This document shows, piece after piece, positions 5,863 through 14,218 of a DNA stretch of 22,908 nt (position 1 is the stretch's first letter; each line of letters begins with the position of its first letter). Source of the DNA: a virus; IMG/VR virus record IMGVR_UViG_3300022074_000399, positions 1-22,908 of that record; one strand, written 5' to 3'. The position numbers were made by a program, and so were the translations under genes. The notes beneath the pieces were generated by a model that did no database searches, had not been told where the DNA came from, and saw only the letters and a program-made list of their open reading frames with translations.

Positions 5863-8790
5863 TTATTTTACTTCAGTTCCGTCCATATTATACTTAAACC
5901 CAAAAGGTGCACCTTCTTTTTTCAGAGTCCTACCGTATGTTACTGCTCCGTCATTTGATATAGAAGCAACTGACTTAGAACCTTTATCATATTCACTCGT
6001 ATTAGGATCCCAAGCTTGGAAATGCATCCAATCATAATTTTGAGATTTTCCTAAACTGTACCATCCGTTGTTTTCGAAAATTTCAACCATTCTTTCATAC
6101 TCTTTCCTAGAAAAATTAGCATCTGGAGCTCTTTGACTTAACTTATTTAAATCAGGAAGTAAATCAATAGCTATTCCCCAAGAGTGTAAGCTCCAAGTTG
6201 TTCCATTTCTTTTCTGTCTTTTATTATAAACCCCTGCATAAACGTTAATACCTAATCTTTTAATTTTATCAATTCCATATTCGTCTTTAATTTCTTTTAA
6301 AGCACTATGTAGCCCATCAGCAACATCTTGATGTACTCCTTTTATGTTAAATACTTTTTTACCGTCGTATGTTAAATTAAATCCATCAGGTACTGCTACA
6401 GTAGCATGTTTAGAAGTATCACCAGGCTCACCATAAGTTTCAACTACTGCTTTCTGTCTTTCTGCTGTGTTTACTTCTGCTTTTTTTCTTGCTTCTTCTT
6501 TTTGTTTAGCTATTTTTTCTTGAGCTGCTAAAAATCCTGGATCTGGTTCTTCTGTGGAAGGCAGCATAAACATTCTAGTACTAATTTCTGTTTCCCATCT
6601 ACCACTGGTATCAACATTATCTGTTAAACCGGTAATTATAAAGCCTACATTATTATGGTATCTAGTAGGTAGTATGTTATTCTGTATCTTAAAAGCTTCT
6701 CCTACTTTCAGACCACTTATACCATCCATTGTTAAACTTAAACTTAACGGAATAATACCTTTGAAAGGTGCTTTTTGCCCACTTTGTCTTTTAGTTCTTT
6801 GATTATGTTTATAACAAGCTTCTGTATACATTCTATGATTTGATGCATTATTTCTAAATGCTTCTCTATCCCATTTTTTAGTCTTGCTGCAGTAAAGGGT
6901 ATAAGCTGCTTGTACTTTTGCACCATAATCTAATGCTTCTTGATTTGCTTTTTCCTGATCAGATGCTAAATCATCAGAAGGTTCTGTTTCAGTAGGACCA
7001 GTAGTTAACGTTTTTTTAAATCGATCTTTAACACCTTCATTATATTTGTTAATACCGCTAGAACCTACATCATTACCGGAAACTGCTGCAGAAATAGCAA
7101 TCATTTTCGTCATCTCTCCTGATATTTTGGAATCTAATTTAAATTCAGTTACTAAACTTCCTAACCCTACTAAATCTAGCGTTACATATTTATCTCCTTC
7201 AGCAACTGTTTCAGGATCATAGAAATTTCTATCTACTACTCTCCATTCGTTATTAACTTTATCTAAATCTAAATCAAGTTTATTTATACCGCCTAAATTA
7301 GTATTAATATCTCCCAATACTTTTTTAACAAAAGTAAAAACATTATCACTCGATTCAACATTATCTGCTTTTGATTTTGCAAATGCTTCAACTATACTAA
7401 TTAAATGGTCCAGATTAACCATTATACTGTATACATTTTCAGGCTCTGCATGAGCGATTGATTTGGTTTCTTCTACTTCCCAGGGCAAATTACCTCCGTA
7501 CATTTCTAAATCACTATAATATACACCGTCTCCTGATTTAAAAGGTAACATGCAAATACCTGGGTTTAGTGCTACATGTCCAGGAAATGTAATAAAAGTA
7601 CTTGAAAGTTTACCGGATTTATACCTACCAGTTCTTAGGTACGACTCTAAAATATTTTTTTCATTTCTTGGCATTAATAGTTCATTACAGACTGCCATTA
7701 ATAGTCCTAAGTTTATAAATCTAAATCTGTTTTCAAACCCTCTACCTACTTGGTATTTTTTAGCATCTTCACCTTGTACAACCCCTTTGTCTAGACCAGC
7801 TATATTAAAACCGAAACTATTAGTAACAAAATACTGATCTTCAGGTAAAGGTTGTAAGTCTTTACCTCTTAGGTTATTAAACATAAATTTATAGTTTTCA
7901 CCTTTCTTTTTTAAGAGTTTTAAGACTTCTAATAAAGTGCTATTATCAGATTTAGCATCATTATCTTCAAAAAATTCATTTAATTTACTGTTTTTATTAT
8001 TAGACATTAATATACCTAAAGATTCTACTATTTCTCCTTTGGCTTGAATACTAACAGAACAATCAAAACCTCCTGATTTATTATAAGACCAGCTAAAATT
8101 AATTATTCTACCTAAAAATCCACTGTAGTTGTAACTTGTTTCTTCTTGTTTTTCAACTATCATTTTTTGTAGTTCAGGTAATGTTTTACTTCCGTTTAGA
8201 TATACTTCAGCTAAAGATGTTTGATATGTATCTATATTGTAATTTTCAAAAGCTTTGACTTCAGTAGTATCTATATAAGATGAATTACCGTACTCTACTA
8301 ATATATTAAAACCGGGTCTAAAAAATAATTTTTCAACTGCATCTAATTGTTGTAAAGACCAAACAGAAAATCCTATTTCTGCTTTCTTTAATGTTCCGTA
8401 AGTACCCATCGACTGTACTGTAAATGAGTTAATACCTGCCATTGGTCTATATCCTATTTGATCGTCAAAATGGTAAGCTCCTACATCATCCACATCATTT
8501 AAAATAAATCCTTCTCTCATTTTAAATTCAGTCTTACCGTCTTCATTTTCATGTTTAGTTAAAGTACCACCATGTAAAATAAAACTGGAAGCTAAATCAG
8601 ATGTGAATTCAGAGTCAGAAGGTAAATCTTTAGAATTAACAGAAGAAACTACTCTTACGAACGATCCTCTGTTATTTAATAACATATTTTGATCAGTTAG
8701 TTTGTCATTGCTCTCCATAAGAGCTTTACGAGCTACTAACTGTCTATGAACATTTTCACTTATCGGTATTCCAAATGCTTTTTCCGCCAT
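5863..8790 (-). CDS. Large baseplate hub / tail-tip protein with C-terminal M15-type D,D-peptidase
   Basis: This 975-residue protein is the largest in the window. The N-terminal part contains a stretch (GYRPMAGINSFTVQS, then GTLKKAEIGFSVWS and FFRPGFNILVEYGN) typical, as I recall, of phage baseplate hub proteins. Residues 680-745 (SLSLTMDGISGLKVGEAF, then ILPTRYH and W-E-T-E-I-S-T-R) resemble the hub domain of gpD/gp27-type proteins. A charged, likely helical linker (745-790) follows. The C-terminal domain (about 800-930) has the zinc peptidase signature SLHSWGIAID with His869 and Asp876, and DWMHFQ with His923 and probable base Asp920. That fits peptidase family M15 (D-Ala-D-Ala carboxypeptidase/endolysin type). 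It probably opens peptidoglycan during infection, as gp5 lysozyme does in T4. It follows the LysM-type baseplate gene and overlaps it by one base. Confidence 0.85.
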   Translation of the reverse strand: MAEKAFGIPISENVHRQLVARKALMESNDKLTDQNMLLNNRGSFVRVVSSVNSKDLPSDSEFTSDLASSFILHGGTLTKHENEDGKTEFKMREGFILNDVDDVGAYHFDDQIGYRPMAGINSFTVQSMGTYGTLKKAEIGFSVWSLQQLDAVEKLFFRPGFNILVEYGNSSYIDTTEVKAFENYNIDTYQTSLAEVYLNGSKTLPELQKMIVEKQEETSYNYSGFLGRIINFSWSYNKSGGFDCSVSIQAKGEIVESLGILMSNNKNSKLNEFFEDNDAKSDNSTLLEVLKLLKKKGENYKFMFNNLRGKDLQPLPEDQYFVTNSFGFNIAGLDKGVVQGEDAKKYQVGRGFENRFRFINLGLLMAVCNELLMPRNEKNILESYLRTGRYKSGKLSSTFITFPGHVALNPGICMLPFKSGDGVYYSDLEMYGGNLPWEVEETKSIAHAEPENVYSIMVNLDHLISIVEAFAKSKADNVESSDNVFTFVKKVLGDINTNLGGINKLDLDLDKVNNEWRVVDRNFYDPETVAEGDKYVTLDLVGLGSLVTEFKLDSKISGEMTKMIAISAAVSGNDVGSSGINKYNEGVKDRFKKTLTTGPTETEPSDDLASDQEKANQEALDYGAKVQAAYTLYCSKTKKWDREAFRNNASNHRMYTEACYKHNQRTKRQSGQKAPFKGIIPLSLSLTMDGISGLKVGEAFKIQNNILPTRYHNNVGFIITGLTDNVDTSGRWETEISTRMFMLPSTEEPDPGFLAAQEKIAKQKEEARKKAEVNTAERQKAVVETYGEPGDTSKHATVAVPDGFNLTYDGKKVFNIKGVHQDVADGLHSALKEIKDEYGIDKIKRLGINVYAGVYNKRQKRNGTTWSLHSWGIAIDLLPDLNKLSQRAPDANFSRKEYERMVEIFENNGWYSLGKSQNYDWMHFQAWDPNTSEYDKGSKSVASISNDGAVTYGRTLKKEGAPFGFKYNMDGTEVK

Positions 8791-9092
8791 TACCTTTCAT
8801 CATTTAATTTATTATAAAGATCAATAACGTTAGAAGGATTAGCCGGTATTCTTACTTGTACTCCAGGAGGTACAACTAATGAATCTTTTTTAAAACTGTT
8901 TGCTCCTGCTATTAACCACCATAAGGAAGCGTTATTATAGAACTGTAAAGCTAAAGTATCGTATCGATCTCCAGCTGTCGTTATAGCATAGGTATCGTCA
9001 GAAGATAATGGTATTTCAGGAAATATAGGATTCCTATAATATTTAACTCCTTCTGAAGTTCTGCTTACTTTTATTTTTTTATATCTACCCAT
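8790..9092 (-). CDS. Baseplate protein with LysM-like fold (gp53-like wedge / tail LysM protein)
   Basis: The 100-residue protein has YYRNPIFPEIPLSSDD near the start, then a LysM-like core: GDRYDTLALQFYNN at about 42-55, LWWLIAGANSF, and VVPPGVQVRIP. The pattern GDRYDxLAxxFY followed by a Trp-Trp, an asparagine and a closing P-G-x-x-x-R-I-P is that of the LysM proteins found in contractile tails, and T4 gp53 also has such a domain. The role is likely to join hub and tube or wedge parts inside the baseplate, not to bind cell wall. It lies 1 nt after the 475-aa tail protein and overlaps the hub gene by one base. Its last codons contain a weaker copy of the repeated TATAATAAA motif, 17 nt before the hub ATG. 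Confidence 0.82.
   Translation of the reverse strand: MGRYKKIKVSRTSEGVKYYRNPIFPEIPLSSDDTYAITTAGDRYDTLALQFYNNASLWWLIAGANSFKKDSLVVPPGVQVRIPANPSNVIDLYNKLNDER
8808..8819 (-). promoter_or_regulatory. Recurrent motif, variant copy upstream of hub gene
   Basis: The minus-strand sequence CTTTATAATAAA differs from the main motif by one base and lies 17 nt before the hub ATG, inside the coding end of the LysM-type gene (codons for LYNK). The hub gene has an AAAGG close to its start, one of the few Shine-Dalgarno-like sites in the window. Confidence 0.35.
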
Positions 9093-9093
9093 T

Positions 9094-10521
9094 TTACTTT
9101 AAAATTTTTGAAGTTGGGTCTTGATTAAACATATAAGTTTCTCCAAACGTACTATTAAAGCTGTGGATAGGTTTAAAGTTACAACTTACATCTAGTATAT
9201 GAGGAACTTCTCCACCTTCATCATTTTGACCAGGTCCAAAAGGATAATCAGTATCCCAACCTAGATTCACACTATCTATAAATCCAAGTTGATTAGTTAC
9301 ATAATCTCCTATAGTTATAGCTATCAAATTTCCTCTCATAAAACTAGAACCAACATAAGTAGGAGCTAAGTGACCTGCTAAAGCATTTAATTTATTATAC
9401 ATTGGTATTAATTCATTTTTAGAAAGAGCAGGTACTTTAAAACTAAAGCTCATATCTCTATTAAATCCAGTATATGTATGGAATTCTTCCGCTCTACCTA
9501 TATAATTAAATGAATCCCAACTAGCTCCATAATTATCACTGAAAGCATCTAAATAAGCTCTAAAAAATAAATGTGTAATTAATGGTTCCTGTACCTCTGT
9601 ATCGGTATTAGGTGCTGTTGGAGGAGTAATTATTTTAAATCTAAATTTTATTAAATCAGTGAATTGAGCATCTAGTTCGCTTTCTTTTTCAGCAGCATCA
9701 GATAAAGAAGAAGTAAAAGGTTCTATAGAAGTAATATTATCTTTTTCATAACTATTAGAAGTAACGTATCCTGATTTAGATGCTTTATCTATACTACCTC
9801 CAAATATTATATTACTACCTTTAGGATCAGTTACACTACCAGTACCAAAAGTATAATATGAACCTGAGTTGAAATTAAAAGAACCAGTTCTTGATAATAC
9901 AGTTTTTTTACCTATTTCTTCGACAAAATTTTCTCTTCGAGTTTTATCGTTAGGTTGCTTAGAATAATAATCTATAACTATATTACTTTTTAAGTCAGGA
10001 TCAAATATATCGCCAGGATTAACTATATTACCTCCTGATTTTTCTAATATACCGGTAGTTCTTATAATACCGTCTTGATTTCTGTTATTTTTGTATTCTA
10101 CATGTCCTTGTACCCCGGGTAAATACCCTAATTTGCCTGAAAATCCTTTTACAAAATGAGTTCCAGTACCGTTAACAGGTACTTGAGCCAACGTAGAAGC
10201 TAATGTTTTAACTGCATTACCTGCTCCTCTTAAAATATCGCCTGCTAATTTTCCTTTTTTATTACTTTTAATTCTTTGTTCTAAAGTATGTAAAAGAGCT
10301 TGATTACCGCCGAACTTTAAAGCAGATGGAGTACTTGTTAAAAGTTTACCTATCCTTTTTAAATCATCAACTCGTCTAGTAGCTTCCAAATTAATACCAG
10401 ACGAAGTTGGATTTTTATTAATATCTTTAGTTACTAATGGATTATTAGTAGATGTGATATTACCTCCAAATTCACCGTAGGATAAATCCTTCAGATTAGT
10501 CTGTAAATTAATTAACGGCAT
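9094..10521 (-). CDS. Baseplate / tail tube-associated structural protein, 475 aa
   Basis: The function is inferred from position between the tape measure and the LysM and hub genes, where baseplate tube-extension proteins (T4 gp48/gp54 and equivalents) are encoded. The N-terminal 290 residues are polar and Ser/Asn/Gly/Thr-rich with repeated short glycine stretches. The C-terminal 180 residues look like a conserved domain: LIKFRFKIITPP near 290, DNYGASWDSFNYIGRAEEFHTYTGF, and near the end GFIDSVNLGW, EVPHILDVSCNFKPIHSF. The last pattern (W-x-T-D ... H/LP-x-x-LDVxxxFxPIH) is one I associate with phage tail proteins that bind the tube. It has no signal or membrane segments. A TATAAATA sequence lies 10 nt before its ATG, overlapping the end of the preceding gene. 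Confidence 0.72.
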   Translation of the reverse strand: MPLINLQTNLKDLSYGEFGGNITSTNNPLVTKDINKNPTSSGINLEATRRVDDLKRIGKLLTSTPSALKFGGNQALLHTLEQRIKSNKKGKLAGDILRGAGNAVKTLASTLAQVPVNGTGTHFVKGFSGKLGYLPGVQGHVEYKNNRNQDGIIRTTGILEKSGGNIVNPGDIFDPDLKSNIVIDYYSKQPNDKTRRENFVEEIGKKTVLSRTGSFNFNSGSYYTFGTGSVTDPKGSNIIFGGSIDKASKSGYVTSNSYEKDNITSIEPFTSSLSDAAEKESELDAQFTDLIKFRFKIITPPTAPNTDTEVQEPLITHLFFRAYLDAFSDNYGASWDSFNYIGRAEEFHTYTGFNRDMSFSFKVPALSKNELIPMYNKLNALAGHLAPTYVGSSFMRGNLIAITIGDYVTNQLGFIDSVNLGWDTDYPFGPGQNDEGGEVPHILDVSCNFKPIHSFNSTFGETYMFNQDPTSKILK

Positions 10522-10531
10522 AACTTATCGT

Positions 10532-10539
10532 TATTTATA
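10532..10539 (-). promoter_or_regulatory. TATAAATA, exact match to T4 late promoter core
   Basis: Reading the minus strand, TATAAATA lies 10 nt before the ATG at 10521 and in the same direction as the gene. It matches the T4 late -10 element exactly. Because the region is AT-rich, chance occurrence is possible, but this is the only copy noticed in the sense direction just upstream of a tail gene. Confidence 0.4.
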
Positions 10540-10798
10540 CTGTTCTATTAATAGAATTAGTACCAGTAAGATCTTGAGCATTACCTCTAATTCCTTTTTC
10601 CGGAAGATTATCCATATAGTTATTAGTAGGTTTTAATCCTTTCAAACTCAAAGAAGACTCACGAGCCAGAATATCTGGGTTGTCAGTAATAGAAGAGTTA
10701 AAGTGAAGAGTTGATGTGCCTTTAGCACCGTCTCTCTTTGCAGGAGTTTGCCCTTTTAATCCGTATACAGAATCTTTTAATTTTGCTTTTAGTGACAT
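10535..10798 (-). CDS. Small tail-module protein of unknown function, 87 aa
   Basis: The protein is polar and basic at the N-terminus (MSLKAKLKDSVYGLKGQTPAKRDGAKG), with Ser/Asn-rich middle (LHFNSSITDNPDILARESSLSLKG) and an end with NNYMDNLPEKGIRGN. There is no transmembrane or signal sequence. It lies between the tape measure gene and the 475-aa tail protein gene, 27 nt after the former and 13 nt before the latter, and the motif CTATTTATAATAAA stands 10 nt before its ATG. The position suggests a small baseplate or tail-tip component. I do not recognise a family. Confidence 0.72.
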   Translation of the reverse strand: MSLKAKLKDSVYGLKGQTPAKRDGAKGTSTLHFNSSITDNPDILARESSLSLKGLKPTNNYMDNLPEKGIRGNAQDLTGTNSINRTV

Positions 10799-10808
10799 AA
10801 TATTAATT

Positions 10809-10822
10809 TTTATTATAAATAG
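10809..10822 (-). promoter_or_regulatory. Recurrent motif CTATTTATAATAAA before the 87-aa gene
   Basis: The copy sits in the 27-nt gap after the tape measure gene, 10 nt before the ATG at 10798. It contains TATAAT. The same sequence and spacing recur before other late genes, which supports a shared regulatory role as promoter or leader. Confidence 0.55.
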
Positions 10823-10825
10823 TTG

Positions 10826-13204
10826 TTAGTTGCTAAGTTTAGCATTCATAGTTAAAGTTTGTCCTACTCTACTACCATCTAGGTATACATGTCCACCTGA
10901 TTTAACAGTAGCAATAAGTTCTTTTAGAAGGTTTTCAACCTCTCCTCCTAATTTAGTTCCACCGGCCATCGTTAAAGTATCAGCAGGATGTGTCTTGATA
11001 GTAAAATCTTCAGCATCAACATTAACATCTTCTCCTCGTCTTTTTTTGGTTTCTGCCATATGGCCTTCTCTATCGCCGATATAGCCCATATCTCTAGCTG
11101 CTAAACCTGCATCAATAGCAACAGATGCTGCAGTACCAATACCAGGGAAAATAGAAACTATACCTGAAAGTAGTTCTGCACCAGCTCCAAATATATCTCC
11201 ATCTTTAAATCTTTTATATGCTAACCCTATACCTACTAAAGCTCCTAATATAGGAATTTTTTTAAGTAGAGACTTGAATCCCATCTTACCAGCTGATTTA
11301 AATATTCCTCCTCCTAAGAATTTACCAAATTTTGAAATACCTTTAAATGCTTTACCTATAGGTTTTACTAACCCTTCAGCTATAGATTTTCCTATAGCCA
11401 TAAATTTAGAACCAAATTTTCCTATAAAACCAAATATTTCAGTAGAAACTTCAGCCATTTGTTTAAAGAAGTTAGTAACATGTTGCATGTGTTTTGCTAG
11501 ATCTTGTACAGCTTCAGCCATTTGTTGCATAGCTTCTTTTTGAGCTTCAGCCATAGTTGCATTTTTTAACTGTCTTAAAGTTTCACTATCCCCCATATCT
11601 TTTTCTAACTTAGCCATTGCTTTAGCTTTTGCCTCACTATCTTCCATAGCCTCTATTTCAGCATACCTATTTTTTAGTTTTTCATCTAATGTTTGACCTT
11701 CTACATCAGAGAATTTAGCCATTGCTTCTTGATTAATAAGTGTCTGAGCTAATTCATCTCTACTCATACCCATTGATTTAGCAAGTGCGTTTTGCTGTAT
11801 AACATTCATTTTACTAAATTCTGCAGACGAACCAACGTTTTTAGCCAATTCTGCTGCTAATGTTGCTTGATCTCCAGTCAAAGCAGCCATTCTAGCTCTA
11901 TCTAAATTTAAATCTCTTCCTAGTAACAATTCAGCTTCCATTTCTGCACCGATAGATTCTTCAAAATCCAACAATTGCTCTCCTGCTTGATTAAGCTGAT
12001 TCATATTCATACCTAATTTTCTTGCCTGGAAGGCAGCTTTACCAATTCCTCCTGAAAATTTAGATGTTGTTAATTGTGTTGCTGCACTGGCGCCTGCTAC
12101 ATCTTTCATCACGTCCTGATATCTGACAGCACTTCCTTGTGCATCATTTTGTAATTTAACTTGAGTAATTAAACTATTATTGAAATCTTGTAAGTTAGTA
12201 CCTGTGGCTGCACTTAAATTATTTAAATTAGAAGCTTGCTCTACTGTTAAACCTAACTTTTTAGTTGCTGTTGCAAATGCAACGGAAGTTTCTTTTGATA
12301 ATTTAGCACTTATACCTAATGCATCAGATACACCGGTAGTTGCCTTCATTATATCTGCACCAACTAACCCTGGGGTTTCTCTACCAATTCTATTAAACTC
12401 TTTATTAAGTTCATCAGCTCTTTCACGAGACATATTAAGGTTTCTGCTTAACTCAACAATCCTTTCATCTCCTTCTTTCAGGCCGGTAATAAATTTACCT
12501 ATAAAAAATCCTGTAGCTAATTTACCAAAAGCTCCAGTCATTTGTTTAGCACCTGCTGCAAATGCATTTCCTCCTTCTGCTGCTGCTTCTCTTGCCGCTT
12601 TAGCTGCGTTTCCGAATTCACCAAACAGTTTACCCATCCCGGGAATCTTGTTTGTAAATTCAGACATATTATCGAAGAATTTACTTTCTTTGTTAATCTT
12701 AGTATTAGCTTCTTCGATTTCCTCAAAAGATCTTGCTAATCCTGCTGCTTGGTCTCGAGAATTTGTTAACCCTTCTAAGGTTTTATTTATAGCTTTTACC
12801 TCTTCTTCACTTGCATTAACCCTTGCTTCTGTTAAAAACTTGATTTGAGAATCAAGTTCTGTCATTTTAGTTTTTAAGTTGGCCTTTTCTTTTTCGAATT
12901 TGGCCATAACTTTAGCATCTTTCAGTTGGTCTTTATTGATACCTGAAAGAACTTTTGCACTTTTATTTATATCTGCTACTACATTAGCAGAATTATTCAT
13001 TGCATTACTGAACTCAAACCCACCTTTAGCAGTTTCTTTAATATTCTTAGATACATTACCAAAGGTATCCATAGCCTCAGTAGCTAGAGAACGAATATTT
13101 TCTAACGATTTTTCTGCTTCTTTAAGGTTATCAGCCAATGGACCTGTGCCCATAGCTTCTTCTCCTAATCCCGGTACTCTTTTTTTTCCGTTTTCTTCAG
13201 CCAT
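10826..13204 (-). CDS. Tail tape measure protein
   Basis: The 792-residue protein has the features of a tape measure. Long charged helical segments lie at about 95-180, 245-275 and 500-570. Ala/Gly-rich hydrophobic stretches follow at about 222-241 (FGKLATGFFIGKFITGL) and 590-705, the latter with repeated Gly-Lys-Phe units, ILGALVGIGLAY and a membrane-like SGIVSIFPGIGTAASVAI. By the rule of about 0.15 nm of tail per residue, it would set a tail near 120 nm; this is an estimate. It sits directly after the gp26-like chaperone and its extension, the usual order in tailed phages, and before the baseplate genes. The ATG is followed by polar MAEENGKKR, and the upstream region holds a 16-bp palindrome and a hairpin. 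C-terminal membrane-active segments may help DNA entry, as proposed for other phages. Confidence 0.9.
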   Translation of the reverse strand: MAEENGKKRVPGLGEEAMGTGPLADNLKEAEKSLENIRSLATEAMDTFGNVSKNIKETAKGGFEFSNAMNNSANVVADINKSAKVLSGINKDQLKDAKVMAKFEKEKANLKTKMTELDSQIKFLTEARVNASEEEVKAINKTLEGLTNSRDQAAGLARSFEEIEEANTKINKESKFFDNMSEFTNKIPGMGKLFGEFGNAAKAAREAAAEGGNAFAAGAKQMTGAFGKLATGFFIGKFITGLKEGDERIVELSRNLNMSRERADELNKEFNRIGRETPGLVGADIMKATTGVSDALGISAKLSKETSVAFATATKKLGLTVEQASNLNNLSAATGTNLQDFNNSLITQVKLQNDAQGSAVRYQDVMKDVAGASAATQLTTSKFSGGIGKAAFQARKLGMNMNQLNQAGEQLLDFEESIGAEMEAELLLGRDLNLDRARMAALTGDQATLAAELAKNVGSSAEFSKMNVIQQNALAKSMGMSRDELAQTLINQEAMAKFSDVEGQTLDEKLKNRYAEIEAMEDSEAKAKAMAKLEKDMGDSETLRQLKNATMAEAQKEAMQQMAEAVQDLAKHMQHVTNFFKQMAEVSTEIFGFIGKFGSKFMAIGKSIAEGLVKPIGKAFKGISKFGKFLGGGIFKSAGKMGFKSLLKKIPILGALVGIGLAYKRFKDGDIFGAGAELLSGIVSIFPGIGTAASVAIDAGLAARDMGYIGDREGHMAETKKRRGEDVNVDAEDFTIKTHPADTLTMAGGTKLGGEVENLLKELIATVKSGGHVYLDGSRVGQTLTMNAKLSN

Positions 13205-13212
13205 AAGTGTAG

Positions 13213-13228
13213 TATACTATATAGTATA
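13213..13228 (-). promoter_or_regulatory. 16-bp perfect palindrome upstream of tape measure
   Basis: TATACTATATAGTATA is a perfect inverted repeat lying 8 nt before the tape measure ATG. It overlaps a variant of the recurrent motif (CTATTTATACTAT, 13221-13233). It could be an operator or part of a promoter, but AT-rich DNA makes short palindromes common. Confidence 0.35.
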
Positions 13229-13237
13229 AATAGGTAA

Positions 13238-13258
13238 GGCTTCTATTTGTTAGAAGCC
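13238..13258 (-). other. Hairpin at the end of the chaperone extension gene
   Basis: GGCTTCTA and TAGAAGCC form an 8-bp perfect stem around a 5-nt loop (ACAAA in the minus-strand RNA). It contains the TAG stop of the extension frame. The bases after the stem are TTACC, not a T run, so it is not a classic intrinsic terminator. A role as mRNA 3' end or processing site is possible. Confidence 0.45.
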
Positions 13259-13488
13259 CTAGTTCTATATGTTGGAGTTTTTACCTTAGCTTTTCGTTTT
13301 GCATCTGCAATAGCTTTCTCTTCACTTTCCTTCTTTTGAGCATAATGTTCTTTAAGTTTTTCAAAAGTAAACCTACGTAACCAAATAGGCATATTGAAAA
13401 CTTCAGTCCAGCTGTAACCTCCTTGTCCGTGAAAAACTATTTCGTGTATTTGAGTATATAGAAGTACCTTATAATCAGGCGTCAGGCC
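13243..13488 (-). CDS. Tail assembly chaperone extension, reached by +1 frameshift (81 codons)
   Basis: This frame has no usable start of its own: it is open from a TAG at 13498-13500, and the first ATG is 33 codons after 13488, inside FNMPIW. Yet the whole frame looks coding: after GLTPDYKVLLYTQIHEIV it has FHGQGGYSWTEVFNMPIWLRRF and a charged helical end with many Lys and Glu. The IHEIVFHGxGGY...NMPIWLRxFTF pattern is one I recall following gp26-type genes in marine T4-like phages. The natural way to make it is a +1 (or -2) shift at the T7 run of the upstream gene, giving a product of about 324 residues. Position just before the tape measure is where tail chaperone frameshifts occur in many long-tailed phages. 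Translation from the internal ATG (49 residues) is the alternative. Confidence 0.7.
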   Translation of the reverse strand, partial: GLTPDYKVLLYTQIHEIVFHGQGGYSWTEVFNMPIWLRRFTFEKLKEHYAQKKESEEKAIADAKRKAKVKTPTYRTRASNK

Positions 13489-14218
13489 AAAAAAAGTCTA
13501 GCCCAATGGCTAACGGTACTTCCTCCTCCCTGCCAATATCATCTATATGAGTAAATTTAAACTCTACATCTGGTTGGACTTCTACATATTTTTTTCTAAG
13601 TTCTCTAGCATCTTTAGCTAAAAGAAAATTATCAACAAAATCTCTAATATCTTTAGATTCAGTTAATCCGTTAACTGAAGTAATCATATATTTTAATCTT
13701 GTAGTAACTTCAAAAGAACCTTCTTTGTTTAATTTTTTTAGTCCTTCTATTTCTCTTTCAATCTTTTTTTCATCTCCATGTGTAAGAAGCTTAAAAGTAA
13801 CCTGGTTATCAGTATGAGGAAGATTAAATGTGAAGTTATTTTCACCTTTGTTATAAAGTTTTTTATCAACTTTTTTAGTCTCTAAAGCACTTAAATCAAC
13901 GGTATATTTTTTACCTTCATAGGATACATCATAATCTTTTCCGTAAGCAAGTATTCTTGCTGAAAGCATTACTGCGTTTTTATCTCCTATTAAAAGCTCA
14001 TTATAATCAAAATTTTCAGTAACTACTAATGATTTTAGTAATCTATCTATTACTGTTCCATTTTTTATATAATTTTGATTAGTTAAAATATCTTCTTCTT
14101 TAGCTGTCATATACTTTAACTCAATAGTTCCGTCAGCTAATGGAGAATCTTTAGGATATAGTAATCCTTTTGATGGTAATTCTACTGTTTCAGTAGGTAG
14201 TTTAAATTTTGATTCCAT
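13475..14218 (-). CDS. 26: gp26-like baseplate/tail assembly protein (T4_baseplate family), short frameshift product
   Basis: The 247-residue protein matches the pattern of the T4 gp26 family: LPSKGLLYPKDSPLADGTIELKYMTAKEEDILTNQNYIKNG at about 14-53, then ID-R-LLKSLVV, LLIGDKNAVMLSARILAYG (about 76-94) and a C-terminal half rich in Lys and Glu. The segment IELKYMTAKEEDIL is the most diagnostic. T4 gp26 is about 208 residues and is needed for baseplate hub assembly. It stands right before the tape measure, the position of tail assembly chaperones. Its last codons are GAC TTT TTT TGG, a T7 run, after which the zero frame ends within five codons while the +1 frame stays open for 81 codons. The upstream gap (14219-14293) holds only a weak motif variant (TATATTTATTAATA). 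Confidence 0.82.
   Translation of the reverse strand: MESKFKLPTETVELPSKGLLYPKDSPLADGTIELKYMTAKEEDILTNQNYIKNGTVIDRLLKSLVVTENFDYNELLIGDKNAVMLSARILAYGKDYDVSYEGKKYTVDLSALETKKVDKKLYNKGENNFTFNLPHTDNQVTFKLLTHGDEKKIEREIEGLKKLNKEGSFEVTTRLKYMITSVNGLTESKDIRDFVDNFLLAKDARELRKKYVEVQPDVEFKFTHIDDIGREEEVPLAIGLDFFWPDA
13489..13498 (-). other. Probable +1 programmed frameshift site (T7 run)
   Basis: In the mRNA the zero-frame codons are GAC TTT TTT TGG. A Phe tRNA on the second TTT can slip one base forward and re-pair perfectly, which puts GGC in the A site and enters the extension frame. A -1 shift would meet TGA after two codons (TTG GCC TGA). A -2 shift or polymerase slippage on the T run would also give the fusion. 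The two frames overlap only in 13478-13497. Confidence 0.65.

Noticed and set aside
12180-12848. 222-codon plus-strand open frame opposite the tape measure
   Set aside because: It is antisense to a clear tape measure gene and rich in Ser/Leu/Ala/Pro as expected for the complement of a Lys/Glu/Ala-rich gene. It has no motif and no start context.
13339-13391. Independent small gene starting at the ATG inside the chaperone extension (NMPIW)
   Set aside because: It would lose the conserved-looking first 32 codons and has no ribosome site; the frameshift model explains the whole open frame better.
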